From contig NZ_SPQZ01000002.1 in NCBI RefSeq assembly GCF_004570845.1, positions 434,001 through 498,000 on the forward strand: a DNA stretch of 64,000 bases, in the 5' to 3' direction. Shown in pieces: positions 16,019 to 25,464 of the stretch (the stretch's first letter is position 1; each line of letters starts with the position of its first letter). The DNA comes from Orlajensenia leifsoniae (GTDB lineage Bacteria > Actinomycetota > Actinomycetes > Actinomycetales > Microbacteriaceae). Both the position numbers and the translations under genes were made by a program. Below the pieces are notes generated by a model. It was given only the letters and a program-made list of their open reading frames with translations. It was not told where the DNA came from and did no database searches.

Positions 16019-17617
16019 GTGCTCGCCGTACACGACCTCGAGATCCGCGTGGGGGCGCGCGTGCTGATGCAGGACGTGAACTTCCGGGTCTCCGACGGAG
16101 ACAAGATCGGTCTGGTGGGTCGCAATGGAGCGGGCAAGACGACACTGACGAAGACCCTCGCCGGGGAGACCCTCCCCACCGGTGGTCGTATCGACCGCAC
16201 GGGCGAGATCGGCTACCTGCCGCAGGACCCGCGCTCGGGTGACCCCGAGGAGCTGGCCCGCACGCGCATCCTGAACGCCCGCGGCCTCGGTTCGCTGGTG
16301 CAGGGCATGCACGAGGCGACCCTGGCCATGGCCAGCGAGGACACCGCCGTCAGCGAGGCCGGCATGAAGAAGTACGGCACTCTCACCGACCAGTTCCAGG
16401 CGCTCGGCGGCTATGCGGCCGAGGCCGAGGCCGCCTCGATCGCGTCGAACCTCAACCTGCCCGATCGCATCCTCGAGCAGCCGCTGAAGACGCTCTCGGG
16501 TGGTCAGCGTCGCCGCATCGAGCTGGCCCGCATTCTCTTCTCGGATGCCGGCACCATGATCCTCGACGAGCCGACGAACCACCTCGACGCTGACTCCATC
16601 GTGTGGCTGCGCGACTTCCTCAAGAACTACAAGGGCGGCTTCATCGTGATCACCCACGATGTCGAGCTCGTGGGGGAGACGGTGAATCGCGTCTTCTATC
16701 TCGACGCCAACCGCACCGTCATCGACATCTACAACATGGGCTGGAAGCACTACCAGCGCCAGCGTGCCGCCGACGAGGAGCGCCGCAAGAAGGAGCGCTC
16801 CAACGCCGAGAAGAAGGCCGGCGTGCTGCAGATGCAGGCGGCCAAGTTCGGCGCCAAGGCGTCGAAGGCGGCTGCGGCTCACCAGATGGTCGCCCGCGCC
16901 GAGAAGCTGCTGTCAGGTCTCGAGGAGGTGCGTGCGGTCGACCGCGTCGCCAAGCTGCGCTTCCCGACGCCCGCCCCCTGCGGTCGCACGCCGTTGCAGG
17001 CCTCCGACCTGTCGAAGAGCTACGGCTCGCTCGAGATCTTCACGGCCGTCGACCTGGCGATCGACCGCGGCTCCAAGGTCGTCATCATCGGCCTGAACGG
17101 TGCCGGAAAGACGACCCTGCTGCGCATCCTCGGCGGAGTCGACCAGCCGGACACCGGCCAGGTCGAGCCCGGCCACGGACTGCGCGTCGGCTACTTCGCG
17201 CAGGAGCACGAGACCATCGACGTGAAGGCCACGGTCCTCCAGAACATGGTGTCGTCGTCGCCGAGCCTGACCGAGACCGAGGCCCGCAAGGTGCTCGGCT
17301 CGTTCCTGTTCACCGGCGATGATTCCCACAAGCTGGCCGGCGTGCTCTCCGGTGGCGAGAAGACCCGTCTCGCCCTCGCGATGATCGTCGTCTCCGGCGC
17401 CAACGTGCTGCTGCTCGACGAGCCCACGAACAACCTCGACCCCGCCAGCCGCGCCGAGATCCTCGACGCGCTCGCACACTTCGAGGGTGCCGTCGTGCTT
17501 GTCTCGCACGACCCCGGAGCCGTCGAGGCGCTGAACCCCGAGCGCGTGCTCATCCTCCCGGATGGCGTCGAGGACCACTGGAACGCCGAGTACGCCGACC
17601 TGATCGCGCTGGCGTAG
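16019..17617 (+). CDS. ABC-F family ATP-binding protein
   Basis: 532 residues, two ABC modules without membrane segments. Walker A GLVGRNGAGKTT (about 38-49) and [11 protein letters not shown] (about 358-368). Signatures LSGGQRRRIELAR and LSGGEKTRLALA, Walker B MILDEPTNHLD and LLLDEPTNNLD. The linker at about 245-300 is a charged coiled coil, as in ribosome-acting ABC-F translation factors. GTG 16019 is used. The nearest upstream -10 is TAGACT at 15956-15961, giving an untranslated leader of about 50 bases, unlike the leaderless neighbours. Confidence 0.92.
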   Translation: MLAVHDLEIRVGARVLMQDVNFRVSDGDKIGLVGRNGAGKTTLTKTLAGETLPTGGRIDRTGEIGYLPQDPRSGDPEELARTRILNARGLGSLVQGMHEATLAMASEDTAVSEAGMKKYGTLTDQFQALGGYAAEAEAASIASNLNLPDRILEQPLKTLSGGQRRRIELARILFSDAGTMILDEPTNHLDADSIVWLRDFLKNYKGGFIVITHDVELVGETVNRVFYLDANRTVIDIYNMGWKHYQRQRAADEERRKKERSNAEKKAGVLQMQAAKFGAKASKAAAAHQMVARAEKLLSGLEEVRAVDRVAKLRFPTPAPCGRTPLQASDLSKSYGSLEIFTAVDLAIDRGSKVVIIGLNGAGKTTLLRILGGVDQPDTGQVEPGHGLRVGYFAQEHETIDVKATVLQNMVSSSPSLTETEARKVLGSFLFTGDDSHKLAGVLSGGEKTRLALAMIVVSGANVLLLDEPTNNLDPASRAEILDALAHFEGAVVLVSHDPGAVEALNPERVLILPDGVEDHWNAEYADLIALA

Positions 17618-17625
17618 GTCTCAGT

Positions 17626-17696
17626 CCGAACGCTCCCGCTCGCAGAGCGACGGGAGCGAAGCGAGCGCCGTGAAGCGAAGGGAACCGAGCGTTCGG
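17626..17696. terminator. Nested inverted repeat between convergent genes
   Basis: Outer arms CCGAACGCTC (17626-17635) and GAGCGTTCGG (17687-17696) are perfect. An inner stem CGCTCCCG (17631-17638) / CGGGAGCG (17651-17658) competes with the left arm. It lies between the ABC-F and SURF1 stops, so it can serve both strands as a terminator. Confidence 0.6.
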
Positions 17697-17751
17697 TCTC
17701 CTCGGCTTCGCCGCAGCCGCCCCGCGTCTGTGGCTCTGCCATCGGAGAGGA

Positions 17752-18606
17752 TCAGCGCGCTGCGGTGTGCTCCGCGTCGAGGATCTCATCCTCGACGGCG
17801 GCGTCGGTCTTCGCCTTCTTCGCCCGGCGCCGCTCCCGCTCGAGGGCGCGTTCGCGCTCTTCGGGATCGTCGGCGTTCAGCATCCGATACTCGTTGCGCA
17901 CGGCCCAGCCGAAGCCGATGAAACCGAGAAGCGCGAAGACGAACCACTGGAACGCGTACGACAGGTGCGGGCCCTCGTCGAGCGCCGGCTTCGCCGCCGC
18001 CGCGGGACGGCTCTCCGGAGCGGGCACCTCGGAGTCCAGGAGACCGTACGCCCCCGTGTAGGTCGGCTCACCGACGAGCTCGGCCATGTCGGCGAGTTCG
18101 ATCGTCGCCACTTCGTTGCCGGATGCGCTCCGCCCGGCGAGGCGCGGTTCTCCGGCCTTCAGGCGCGCGACGACGGTCACCTCACCCGACGGCGCCTCGG
18201 GAACCACGTCGGGTGCATCCTGTTGCGATCCCGTCGGCAGCCAGCCGCGGTTCACGATGAAGACCGTGCCGTCGGCGAGCTGCAGCGGGGTGAGCACCTC
18301 GAAGCCGGGGCTGCCGTCGCGCGGTCGGTTGCGGGCGAGGCGCTGGTCATCCGTCAGGTAGACGCCCGTCATCGTGACGGGCAGGTACTTCTGCGAGATG
18401 TCGAAGGAATCCAGCTCGGGCAGGGCGTCGTCGAGCGGCACCGGCTCGGCACTCCAGTTGCTCTCGACGCGGTCGATCTCGGCCAATGCCTCAGCGCGGC
18501 GGGCGATCTGCCAGAACCCGAGCGACACGCACACCAGGGCGAAGACGACGACGAGGGCGAGGTAGCCGATCCATCGTCTGCTGAAGGCGAAGGACCAGCC
18601 GGTCAC
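17752..18606 (-). CDS. SURF1 family cytochrome oxidase biogenesis protein
   Basis: 284 residues with the SURF1 topology: an N-terminal helix (about 10-32, RWIGYLALVVVFALVCVSLG), a periplasmic-side domain, then a C-terminal helix (about 218-240, LSYAFQWFVFALLGFIGFGW). Family landmarks: FWQIARRAEALAE, VNRGWLP, PHLSYAFQWF. Assists aa3-type cytochrome c oxidase assembly. GTG 18606 overlaps the previous stop by 4 bases (GTGA). The C-terminal 40 residues are highly charged. Confidence 0.9.
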   Translation of the reverse strand: MTGWSFAFSRRWIGYLALVVVFALVCVSLGFWQIARRAEALAEIDRVESNWSAEPVPLDDALPELDSFDISQKYLPVTMTGVYLTDDQRLARNRPRDGSPGFEVLTPLQLADGTVFIVNRGWLPTGSQQDAPDVVPEAPSGEVTVVARLKAGEPRLAGRSASGNEVATIELADMAELVGEPTYTGAYGLLDSEVPAPESRPAAAAKPALDEGPHLSYAFQWFVFALLGFIGFGWAVRNEYRMLNADDPEERERALERERRRAKKAKTDAAVEDEILDAEHTAAR

Positions 18607-18827
18607 GCGTCGGCTCCGATCTCGATGGCGCTGACGGTCAGCGGGAAGTCCCGGGCCGCGAGGAATTCGCGCAGGTAGTCGACGTGCTCGTCGCACGCCA
18701 GCCAGGTCTTGCCCCGATCGCCGGTGTGGATCCGGGGGTTCCGCCAGTCGATCCGCCAGGACGCGGTCGCATCGCAGCCCGCGCGGGAGCACGCGTGCAC
18801 CTCGGGTGCACCGCCCAATCCGATCAC
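18603..18827 (-). CDS. Small Cys/His protein of the SURF1 operon
   Basis: 74 residues; conserved in this operon in related actinobacteria, sometimes labelled 'acetone carboxylase' without evidence. Contains VHACSRAGCDATASWRIDWR and WLACDEHVDYL, so three Cys plus His could form a small zinc site. Starts and ends within GTGA overlaps with its neighbours. Function unknown; the position suggests a link to respiratory complex biogenesis. Confidence 0.75.
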   Translation of the reverse strand: MIGLGGAPEVHACSRAGCDATASWRIDWRNPRIHTGDRGKTWLACDEHVDYLREFLAARDFPLTVSAIEIGADA

Positions 18828-19123
18828 TCGTTGTCTCCGGGTCGTGTCGTGCCGTCTTCGGACCGCGGCGCGAGCTCGATGCTGCCCGGGCGCAGCACAG
18901 TGCGTGAGCGGGGATTGATCTTCACGTTCGCAACGACGACGGCGATGTAGGGGAGCACGATGGCCCCGACGGCGAACACCCACAGCCACGGTCCGCGGGC
19001 GAACAGCAGCGCGACCACGCAGAGCACGCGGATCGTCATCATGATCGAGTACTTGATGACTCGAGCGCGACGTTCCGCATCCGGGGAGGCCGGAAGGCTG
19101 GTGATCGAGGAGGGCTGTTTCAT
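18824..19123 (-). CDS. DUF3099 membrane protein
   Basis: 99 residues; two hydrophobic helices (about 28-45 and 47-66) preceded by the DUF3099 signature (SITSLPASPDAERRARVIKY). First gene of a three-gene unit in which each stop overlaps the next GTG by 4 bases. Function unknown. Confidence 0.85.
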   Translation of the reverse strand: MKQPSSITSLPASPDAERRARVIKYSIMMTIRVLCVVALLFARGPWLWVFAVGAIVLPYIAVVVANVKINPRSRTVLRPGSIELAPRSEDGTTRPGDNE

Positions 19124-19198
19124 TCCTGGCCGAACCGCGGGACCCGAGTGTCGCCGCTGCCTCCAGCCTACGCGGGCTCACGGGTGCTTTCGTCCTAG

Positions 19199-19945
<747 letters not shown>

Positions 19946-19959
19946 AGCCCTCCGCTCGC

Positions 19960-20625
19960 TCAGCCCCGGAGACCCAGAAGCGCGAGCACCTGCGACAGGT
20001 CGGGCACGTCGACGGCGACGTTGGCGCGCAGGCGCACCAGCGGCTTCGCGTTGAAGGCGACCGAGAGCCCGGCGACGTCCATCATCGCGAGGTCGTTCGC
20101 TCCGTCGCCGATGGCGATGGAGCGGTGCGCGGGAACGCGGTGAGCCGAAGCCCACTCCTGCAGCGCGGCGGCCTTGGCGTCGGCGTCGATGATCGGGCCC
20201 ACCAGCCCGCCGGTCAGGCGCCCGTCGACGACCTCGAGCCGGTTCGCGCGCCACTCGTCGAGTGCGAACGAGACGCCGATCGGATCGAGCAGCTCGTGGA
20301 AGCCGCCCGACGCCACGCCGACGACCCCGCCGGCCTCGTGCACGCCGGCGATGAGGTCGTGCACGCCGTCGGTCGGACGGATGCGGGCTCCGACCTCGGC
20401 GAAGACGCTCTCGGGCAGCCCGGCGAGGGTCGCGACGCGCTCCCGCAGGCTCTCGGCGAAGTCGAGCTCGCCGCGCATCGCACGCTCGGTCACCTCGGCC
20501 ACGAGGTCTCGTGAGCCGGCGGCATCCGCCAGTAGTTCGATCACCTCGTCCTGGATGAGGGTGGAATCGGCGTCGAGCACCACGAGGAGGCGCGCGTCGC
20601 CGACGCGCGGTGCGGCATCCGTCAT
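19960..20625 (-). CDS. serB: Phosphoserine phosphatase
   Basis: 221 residues, HAD superfamily. Motif [20 protein letters not shown] (nucleophile Asp in DADST), motif II with Ser in VASGGFHE, Lys in ADAKAAAL and motif [14 protein letters not shown]. Last step of serine synthesis. No N-terminal ACT domain. ATG 20625 overlaps the glgC stop (ATGA), so it is translated from the glgC message. Confidence 0.9.
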   Translation of the reverse strand: MTDAAPRVGDARLLVVLDADSTLIQDEVIELLADAAGSRDLVAEVTERAMRGELDFAESLRERVATLAGLPESVFAEVGARIRPTDGVHDLIAGVHEAGGVVGVASGGFHELLDPIGVSFALDEWRANRLEVVDGRLTGGLVGPIIDADAKAAALQEWASAHRVPAHRSIAIGDGANDLAMMDVAGLSVAFNAKPLVRLRANVAVDVPDLSQVLALLGLRG

Positions 20626-21866
20626 TCCGCGGTGACCCGCGTTCCCTTGCCGACGACGGTGATGCCGGAGTCGGTCACGGCGAAGCCGCGCGCGACGTCC
20701 TTCTCGTGGTCGATGCCGATCTGGGCTCCCGCCTCGACGACGACGTCCTTGTCGAGCACCGCGCGGATGACCTGGGCGTCGGACTCGATGTGAGCGCGCT
20801 CGAAGATGATCGAGTCGACGACCTTGGCGCCGGATCCGATGGTCGACCACGGTCCGAGCACGCTGCGCTCGATGTGGGCACCCGAGATCACGGATCCGAG
20901 CGAGACGATCGAGTCGATCATGGTGCCGAGCGAGCCGCGGGCGTCGCGCACGAACTTCGCGGGCGGGGCGTTCAGCTGCTGCGTGAAGATCGGCCAGGCC
21001 TCATTGTAGAGATTGAAGACGGGCAACGCCGAGATCAGGTCCTGGTGGGCCTCGAAGAACGAGTCGATCGTTCCCACGTCGCGCCAGTAGTACCGATCGC
21101 GATCGGTGGAGCCGGGAACGTCGTTGCGCATGAGGTCGTAGACGCCGGCCGTGCCGCGGGCCACGAAGTCGGGGATGATGTCGCCGCCCATGTCGTGGCT
21201 GGAGTTGGTCCTCTCGCCGTCGCGCAGGACGGCGTCGATGAGGGCGTCGGTGTTGAAGACGTAGTTGCCCATCGAGGCCAGGACCTCGTGAGGGGCATCC
21301 GCGAGCCCGATGGGATCGCTCGGCTTCTCGCGGAACGCGGCGACGCGGGTGGCGTCGTCCTCGTCGACCTCGATCACGCCGAACTGGTTGGCGAGTTCGA
21401 TGGGCTGACGGATGGCGGCGACAGTCGCCTCGGCACCGGAGTCGATGTGCGCCTGCACCATCTGGGAGAAGTCCATGCGGTACACGTGGTCGGCGCCGAC
21501 GACGACGATGATGTCGGGCTTCTCATCGTGGATGAGGTTGAGGCTCTGCAGGATGGCGTCGGCCGATCCGCTGAACCAGCGCTTGCCGAGGCGCTGCTGG
21601 GCGGGCACCGAGGCGATGTAGGAGTTGAGCATGCCCGACAGTCGCCAGGTCTGCGAGACGTGGCGGTCGAGACTGTGCGACTTGTACTGGGTGAGCACGA
21701 CGATCTGCGTGAGCCCGGAATTGATGAGATTCGAGAGGGCGAAGTCCACGAGGCGGTAGTGCCCTCCGAAGGGAACAGCGGGCTTGGCCCTGTCCTCCGT
21801 GAGGGGCATGAGCCGCTTGCCTTCTCCGCCGGCCAGCACGATGCCGAAGATCTTCGATGACTTCAT
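20622..21866 (-). CDS. glgC: Glucose-1-phosphate adenylyltransferase
   Basis: 414 residues. [20 protein letters not shown] nucleotide-binding loop at the N-terminus, [16 protein letters not shown], sugar-binding QSGSADAI-type region ([14 protein letters not shown]), then a C-terminal left-handed beta-helix. Makes ADP-glucose for glycogen. Divergent from glgA across 96 bases; both genes carry leaderless-type promoters. Co-transcribed with serB downstream. Confidence 0.95.
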   Translation of the reverse strand: MKSSKIFGIVLAGGEGKRLMPLTEDRAKPAVPFGGHYRLVDFALSNLINSGLTQIVVLTQYKSHSLDRHVSQTWRLSGMLNSYIASVPAQQRLGKRWFSGSADAILQSLNLIHDEKPDIIVVVGADHVYRMDFSQMVQAHIDSGAEATVAAIRQPIELANQFGVIEVDEDDATRVAAFREKPSDPIGLADAPHEVLASMGNYVFNTDALIDAVLRDGERTNSSHDMGGDIIPDFVARGTAGVYDLMRNDVPGSTDRDRYYWRDVGTIDSFFEAHQDLISALPVFNLYNEAWPIFTQQLNAPPAKFVRDARGSLGTMIDSIVSLGSVISGAHIERSVLGPWSTIGSGAKVVDSIIFERAHIESDAQVIRAVLDKDVVVEAGAQIGIDHEKDVARGFAVTDSGITVVGKGTRVTAE

Positions 21867-21872
21867 GGCTCC

Positions 21873-21878
21873 ACAGTA
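21873..21878 (-). promoter_or_regulatory. -10 TACTGT of glgC-serB
   Basis: Hexamer, spacer GGAGCC, ATG 21866. Leaderless-type. Confidence 0.6.
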
Positions 21879-21950
21879 GTGTGGCTCGGCTGGTCGCGGC
21901 ATGCCCTTGCCGATGCGCGCCGACATCTGTATCAAGGCCGACGGATGCCC

Positions 21951-21956
21951 TAGCGT
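21951..21956 (+). promoter_or_regulatory. -10 TAGCGT of glgA
   Basis: Hexamer, spacer TGCAGC, ATG 21963. Leaderless-type. Confidence 0.6.
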
Positions 21957-21962
21957 TGCAGC

Positions 21963-23147
21963 ATGCGCGTCGACCTGCTCACCCGTGAATATCCGCCGGA
22001 AGTCTATGGAGGAGCGGGGGTGCACGTCGCCGAGTTGGTGAAGGCGCTCCGCGGAGACACCGAGGTGCTGGTGCGCTGCTTCGGCGCCCCCCGAGACGAG
22101 CCCGGCGCGTTCGCCTATGGCACGCCTGTCGAGCTGAGCTCCGCGAATCCCGCGATCACGACCCTCGGCACCGACCTCGCTATGGCGCAGGATGCCGCAG
22201 GGGCGGATCTCGTGCACTCGCACACCTGGTACGCGAACGCTGCCGGGCACATCGCGAAGCTGCTGCACGGCATCCCGCACGTCGTCACGGCGCACAGCCT
22301 CGAGCCGCTGCGTCCGTGGAAGGCCGAGCAGCTCGGCGGCGGCTACGCGGTCTCGAGCTGGGTCGAGCGCACGGCGTTCGAGGCGGCGGATGCCGTCATC
22401 GCCGTGAGCGGCGGGATGAGGCGCGACATCCTGCGCTCCTACCCGGCCATCGATCCCGACCGCGTGCACGTGGTCTACAACGGCATCGACCTCGACCGCT
22501 GGAAGCCCGTGCACGACGAGACGACCGTGCGCGCCCTCGGGATCGATCCCGATCGCCCCTCGGTGGTCTTCGTCGGGCGCATCACCCGGCAGAAGGGCCT
22601 GCCCTACCTGCTGCGGGCCGCACGGATGCTCCCGCCCGAGGTGCAGCTCGTTCTGTGCGCCGGAGCTCCCGACACCCAGGCCATCATGGACGAGGTCAGC
22701 GGCCTCGTGCGCGAGCTCCAGCAGGAGCGCACCGGCGTCGTGTGGATCGACCGCCTGCTTCCGCAGCCCGAGCTCTCCGCCGTGCTCACCGCCGGCACGG
22801 CCTTCGTCTGCCCGTCGGTCTACGAGCCCCTCGGCATCGTGAACCTCGAGGCCATGGCCTGCGGGCTTCCCGTGGTCGGAACCGCCACCGGAGGCATCCC
22901 CGAGGTCGTCGACGACGGCGTCACCGGACGCCTCGTCCCCATCGAGCAGCTCCAGGACGGCACCGGAACCCCCATCGATCCCGAGCGCTTCGTCGCCGAC
23001 CTCGCCGAGGCCCTCACCGCCGTCGTCAGCGATCCCGAGGCGGCAGCACGCATGGGCGCTGCTGGACGCGATCGGGCCGAGCGCGAGTTCGGTTGGGATC
23101 GCATCGCGGCGAGTACGCGGGAGATCTATGCCAGCCTCATCAGCTGA
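21963..23147 (+). CDS. glgA: GT4 alpha-glucan synthase (actinobacterial GlgA/GlgM type)
   Basis: 394 residues, glycosyltransferase family 4 rather than the GT5 of enterobacterial Glg[21 protein letters not shown] at the N-terminus, [12 protein letters not shown]-type acceptor loop, and the E-x7-E motif in [19 protein letters not shown]. Uses ADP-glucose from GlgC. In mycobacteria the equivalent divergent gene (glgM) makes maltose-1-phosphate for the GlgE pathway, so that activity is a serious alternative to chain elongation. Confidence 0.85.
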   Translation: MRVDLLTREYPPEVYGGAGVHVAELVKALRGDTEVLVRCFGAPRDEPGAFAYGTPVELSSANPAITTLGTDLAMAQDAAGADLVHSHTWYANAAGHIAKLLHGIPHVVTAHSLEPLRPWKAEQLGGGYAVSSWVERTAFEAADAVIAVSGGMRRDILRSYPAIDPDRVHVVYNGIDLDRWKPVHDETTVRALGIDPDRPSVVFVGRITRQKGLPYLLRAARMLPPEVQLVLCAGAPDTQAIMDEVSGLVRELQQERTGVVWIDRLLPQPELSAVLTAGTAFVCPSVYEPLGIVNLEAMACGLPVVGTATGGIPEVVDDGVTGRLVPIEQLQDGTGTPIDPERFVADLAEALTAVVSDPEAAARMGAAGRDRAEREFGWDRIAASTREIYASLIS

Positions 23148-23170
23148 CCTGAACGCCTCCCGCTGACGGA

Positions 23171-23176
23171 TAGCAT
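23171..23176 (+). promoter_or_regulatory. -10 TAGCAT of the lone ABC ATPase gene
   Basis: Hexamer, spacer TGCTGT, ATG 23183. Leaderless-type. Confidence 0.6.
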
Positions 23177-23182
23177 TGCTGT

Positions 23183-23965
23183 ATGCCGAACGTTGTGCAG
23201 CTGTCAGACGTCTCCGTCATTCGTGACGGAAAGCCCATCCTCGACTCGGTGACCTGGTCCATCGACGACGATCAGCGCTGGGTCATCCTCGGCCCGAACG
23301 GAGCAGGCAAGACCACGCTCCTGCAGATCATCGCCGCCATGCTGCACCCGACGAGCGGCACCGCCGAGATCCTCGAGGAGCGCCTCGGTGCGGTCGACGT
23401 CTTCGAGCTGCGCCCGATGATCGGCTTCGCCTCCACGGCCATGGCCCGCAAGCTCCCGCGCAACGAGACCGTGCTAAACGTCGTCATGACGGCGGCCTAC
23501 TCGGTCACCGGCCGCTGGAACGAGGAGTACGAGGAGATCGACTCCCGCCGCGCTCAGCGCGTGCTGGCCGAGTGGAAGCTCGATCACCTGGCCGACCGCA
23601 CCTTCGGCACCCTGAGCGACGGCGAGCAGAAGCGCGTGCAGATCGCCCGCTCCGTGATGACGGATCCCGAACTCCTGCTGCTCGACGAGCCAGCCGCGAG
23701 CCTCGACCTCGGAGCCCGCGAGGAGCTGCTGCAGCTCCTCGGCGGCTACGCCCGCGAGGCCACGTCGCCCGCCTTCGTCATGGTCACCCACCACGTCGAG
23801 GAGATCCCGGTCGGGTTCACGCACGTGATGCTCCTCGCCGACGGCAAGGTCACCGCATCCGGACCCCTCAGCGAAGCCCTCACCTCGGAGAACCTCACCG
23901 AGACCTTCGGCCTTCCGATCGAGGTCACCGAGATCGACGGACGCTACGCGGCACGCGCGGTCTGA
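23183..23965 (+). CDS. Single ABC transporter ATP-binding protein
   Basis: 260 residues, one ABC module. Walker [14 protein letters not shown] (about 37-49), signature [13 protein letters not shown], Walker [13 protein letters not shown] and the H-loop VTHHVEEIP. Resembles stand-alone YlmA-type ATPases. No permease gene is adjacent, so its partner (if any) is encoded elsewhere. Confidence 0.85.
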   Translation: MPNVVQLSDVSVIRDGKPILDSVTWSIDDDQRWVILGPNGAGKTTLLQIIAAMLHPTSGTAEILEERLGAVDVFELRPMIGFASTAMARKLPRNETVLNVVMTAAYSVTGRWNEEYEEIDSRRAQRVLAEWKLDHLADRTFGTLSDGEQKRVQIARSVMTDPELLLLDEPAASLDLGAREELLQLLGGYAREATSPAFVMVTHHVEEIPVGFTHVMLLADGKVTASGPLSEALTSENLTETFGLPIEVTEIDGRYAARAV

Positions 23966-24004
23966 CATCCGCTGCACGGAGGCAGCTCACAGGGCGATCT
24001 CTGC

Positions 24005-24116
24005 TAGACTCGGTAGCTGGCCCTCGTGGCCTGAGTTTTTCGCCGTGCGCGGCGTTACCCGTGGTTTCCACGATCTCAACACAATTCCGTTCCATTCGAA
24101 ACACAAGGACTCTTCA
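24005..24116 (+). promoter_or_regulatory. Structured leader of the L31 gene
   Basis: A TAGACT -10 candidate at 24005-24010 would give a leader of about 100 bases, long for this window. Just after it GGCC-N5-GGCC is followed by TGAG and five T, which looks like a weak attenuator hairpin. I see no clear Zur palindrome. Confidence 0.3.
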
Positions 24117-24368
24117 ATGAAGACTGACATTCACCCCAAGTACGAAGCGGTCGTCTTCCGCGACCTCGCGTCGGGCAAGTCGTTCCTCACCCGGTCGACC
24201 GTCGGCAGCGCCAAGACCGTCGAGTGGGAAGACGGAAACACGTACCCCGTCATCGACGTCGAGATCTCCTCGGAGTCGCACCCGTTCTACACGGGCAAGC
24301 AGCGCATCATGGACTCGGCCGGTCGCGTCGAGAAGTTCAACCAGCGCTTCAAGAACTTCGGCAAGTAA
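24117..24368 (+). CDS. rpmE2: 50S ribosomal protein L31, type B (zinc-independent)
   Basis: 83 residues: [41 protein letters not shown] and [10 protein letters not shown] are the type B L31 hallmarks. There is no Cys, so it lacks the zinc-binding CxxC of type A L31. Such paralogues replace the zinc form when zinc is scarce. The long leader and strong terminator fit a separately regulated single gene. Confidence 0.96.
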   Translation: MKTDIHPKYEAVVFRDLASGKSFLTRSTVGSAKTVEWEDGNTYPVIDVEISSESHPFYTGKQRIMDSAGRVEKFNQRFKNFGK

Positions 24369-24389
24369 GCATCAGCTTCAGCCCGGACA

Positions 24390-24418
24390 GGAGGCCCTCG
24401 CCATCGGCGGGGGCCTCC
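24390..24418 (+). terminator. Intrinsic-type terminator of the L31 gene
   Basis: Stem GGAGGCCC (24390-24397) / GGGCCTCC (24411-24418) extended inward by CGCC/GGCG with a 3-base ATC loop, followed by TTCTCGTT. Confidence 0.8.
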
Positions 24419-24476
24419 TTCTCGTTAACCTGAAGCACCCCTCGAAGGTGAGGGCTCGACGGGCGCTCTCCGCGGG

Positions 24477-24722
24477 TCAGGGTTCGAGCCCCGGCGGCAC
24501 GTAGAGGGTGCCGTCCGAGGCATTGGCGAACTCGCTCCGGATGCGGTCGCGGGCCTCGTGCTCGACGAGCACGGGCACGAAGTCGCGGATGGGATTGCCG
24601 TCGAGGTTGTGGTGCTCCTCGTCGACCACCTTCTCGACGACATCGGGGTCGACCTCGGGGAAGCGGTCCTCGAGTCGCTCGACGACCTTCTCGACAGCGG
24701 CGTTCTCTTCGTCGGCGTTCAT
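24477..24722 (-). CDS. Small three-helix-bundle-type protein
   Basis: 81 residues. Helical and acidic: AVEKVVERLEDRFPEVDPDVVEKVV, then HHNLDGNPIRDFVPVLVEHEARDRI, matching a short actinobacterial family described as a three-helix-bundle dimerisation domain. ATG 24722 is chosen because conservation begins there; a TTG at 24812 would add 30 Arg/Ala-rich residues. No ribosome site is obvious. Function unknown; similar proteins often accompany stress genes. Confidence 0.65.
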   Translation of the reverse strand: MNADEENAAVEKVVERLEDRFPEVDPDVVEKVVDEEHHNLDGNPIRDFVPVLVEHEARDRIRSEFANASDGTLYVPPGLEP

Positions 24723-24901
24723 TGCAGCAGTCAACGCCCGCGCGCGGGCGCGGGCAAGCGAACATCCGGTGAACGGATGCGGGTGCGAGGCCCGCAGCCC
24801 ATCGATGGCCAAGGGTGAGTCGCCGCCCTAGACTGCGGTCGACGGCGGACCACACCCTGCCAGACCGGCACCGGAGCCGCTGCGAGAGATGGGAGCTAGA
24901 C

Positions 24902-25429
24902 ATGGTTGACCAGAACTACATCGCAATCGCTGCGCAGTACGACGACGAGGACACGGCGGCAGCGGCCTTCGAGGCTGTCAGTGCCCACTTCGCGAAGACG
25001 CCGAAGCGCGAGGTGTTCGATGCCGCTTTGATCAACCGGGGGCTGGGTGGTGAGGTCGCCATCGCTAAACGGGACGAGAGTGGGAAGCACCGCGGCACCA
25101 AGAAGGGCCTGGGCGTCGGCCTCGCGACTGGCCTCGCTGTGGCCCTGTTCCCGGCTGTGGCGCTCGGTGGAGCCCTCGTGGTCGCCGGCGGCTCAGGAGC
25201 GGGTATCGGCGCGATCGCCGGGCACATCGGACGGAAGACCCCGTCGAAGAACCTGGAAGCGATCAGCGAGACGTTGGACGCCGGCAGCGGCGGTATCGTT
25301 CTCGTCCTGGAGCCCGACGACGTCGCCGAGGTGGAGAAGCTCTTGACCGGTGCTGCGAAAGTGACGAAGAAGGACCTGTCCGTAGACGACAAGGAACTCG
25401 ATGACGAGGTCGACGAAGCCTACGAGTAG
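24902..25429 (+). CDS. DUF1269-like protein with glycine-zipper segment
   Basis: 175 residues. An N-terminal alpha/beta region (YIAIAAQYDDEDTAAAAFEAV) precedes a Gly-rich hydrophobic hairpin about 66-100 (GLGVGLATGLAVALFPAVAL, then further GG repeats). A second alpha/beta half ends in a very acidic tail. This is the DUF1269 layout. Role unknown. RBS GAGATGGGAG before ATG 24902. Confidence 0.75.
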   Translation: MVDQNYIAIAAQYDDEDTAAAAFEAVSAHFAKTPKREVFDAALINRGLGGEVAIAKRDESGKHRGTKKGLGVGLATGLAVALFPAVALGGALVVAGGSGAGIGAIAGHIGRKTPSKNLEAISETLDAGSGGIVLVLEPDDVAEVEKLLTGAAKVTKKDLSVDDKELDDEVDEAYE

Positions 25430-25464
25430 GCCTGAGTTCCATCCTCGTCCGCTGATCGGCGCGC

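Noticed and set aside
24760-24785. Second LexA box (CGAAC...GAACG) upstream of the three-helix-bundle gene
   Set aside because: The two halves are direct rather than inverted (CGAAC and GAACG) and do not form the palindrome.
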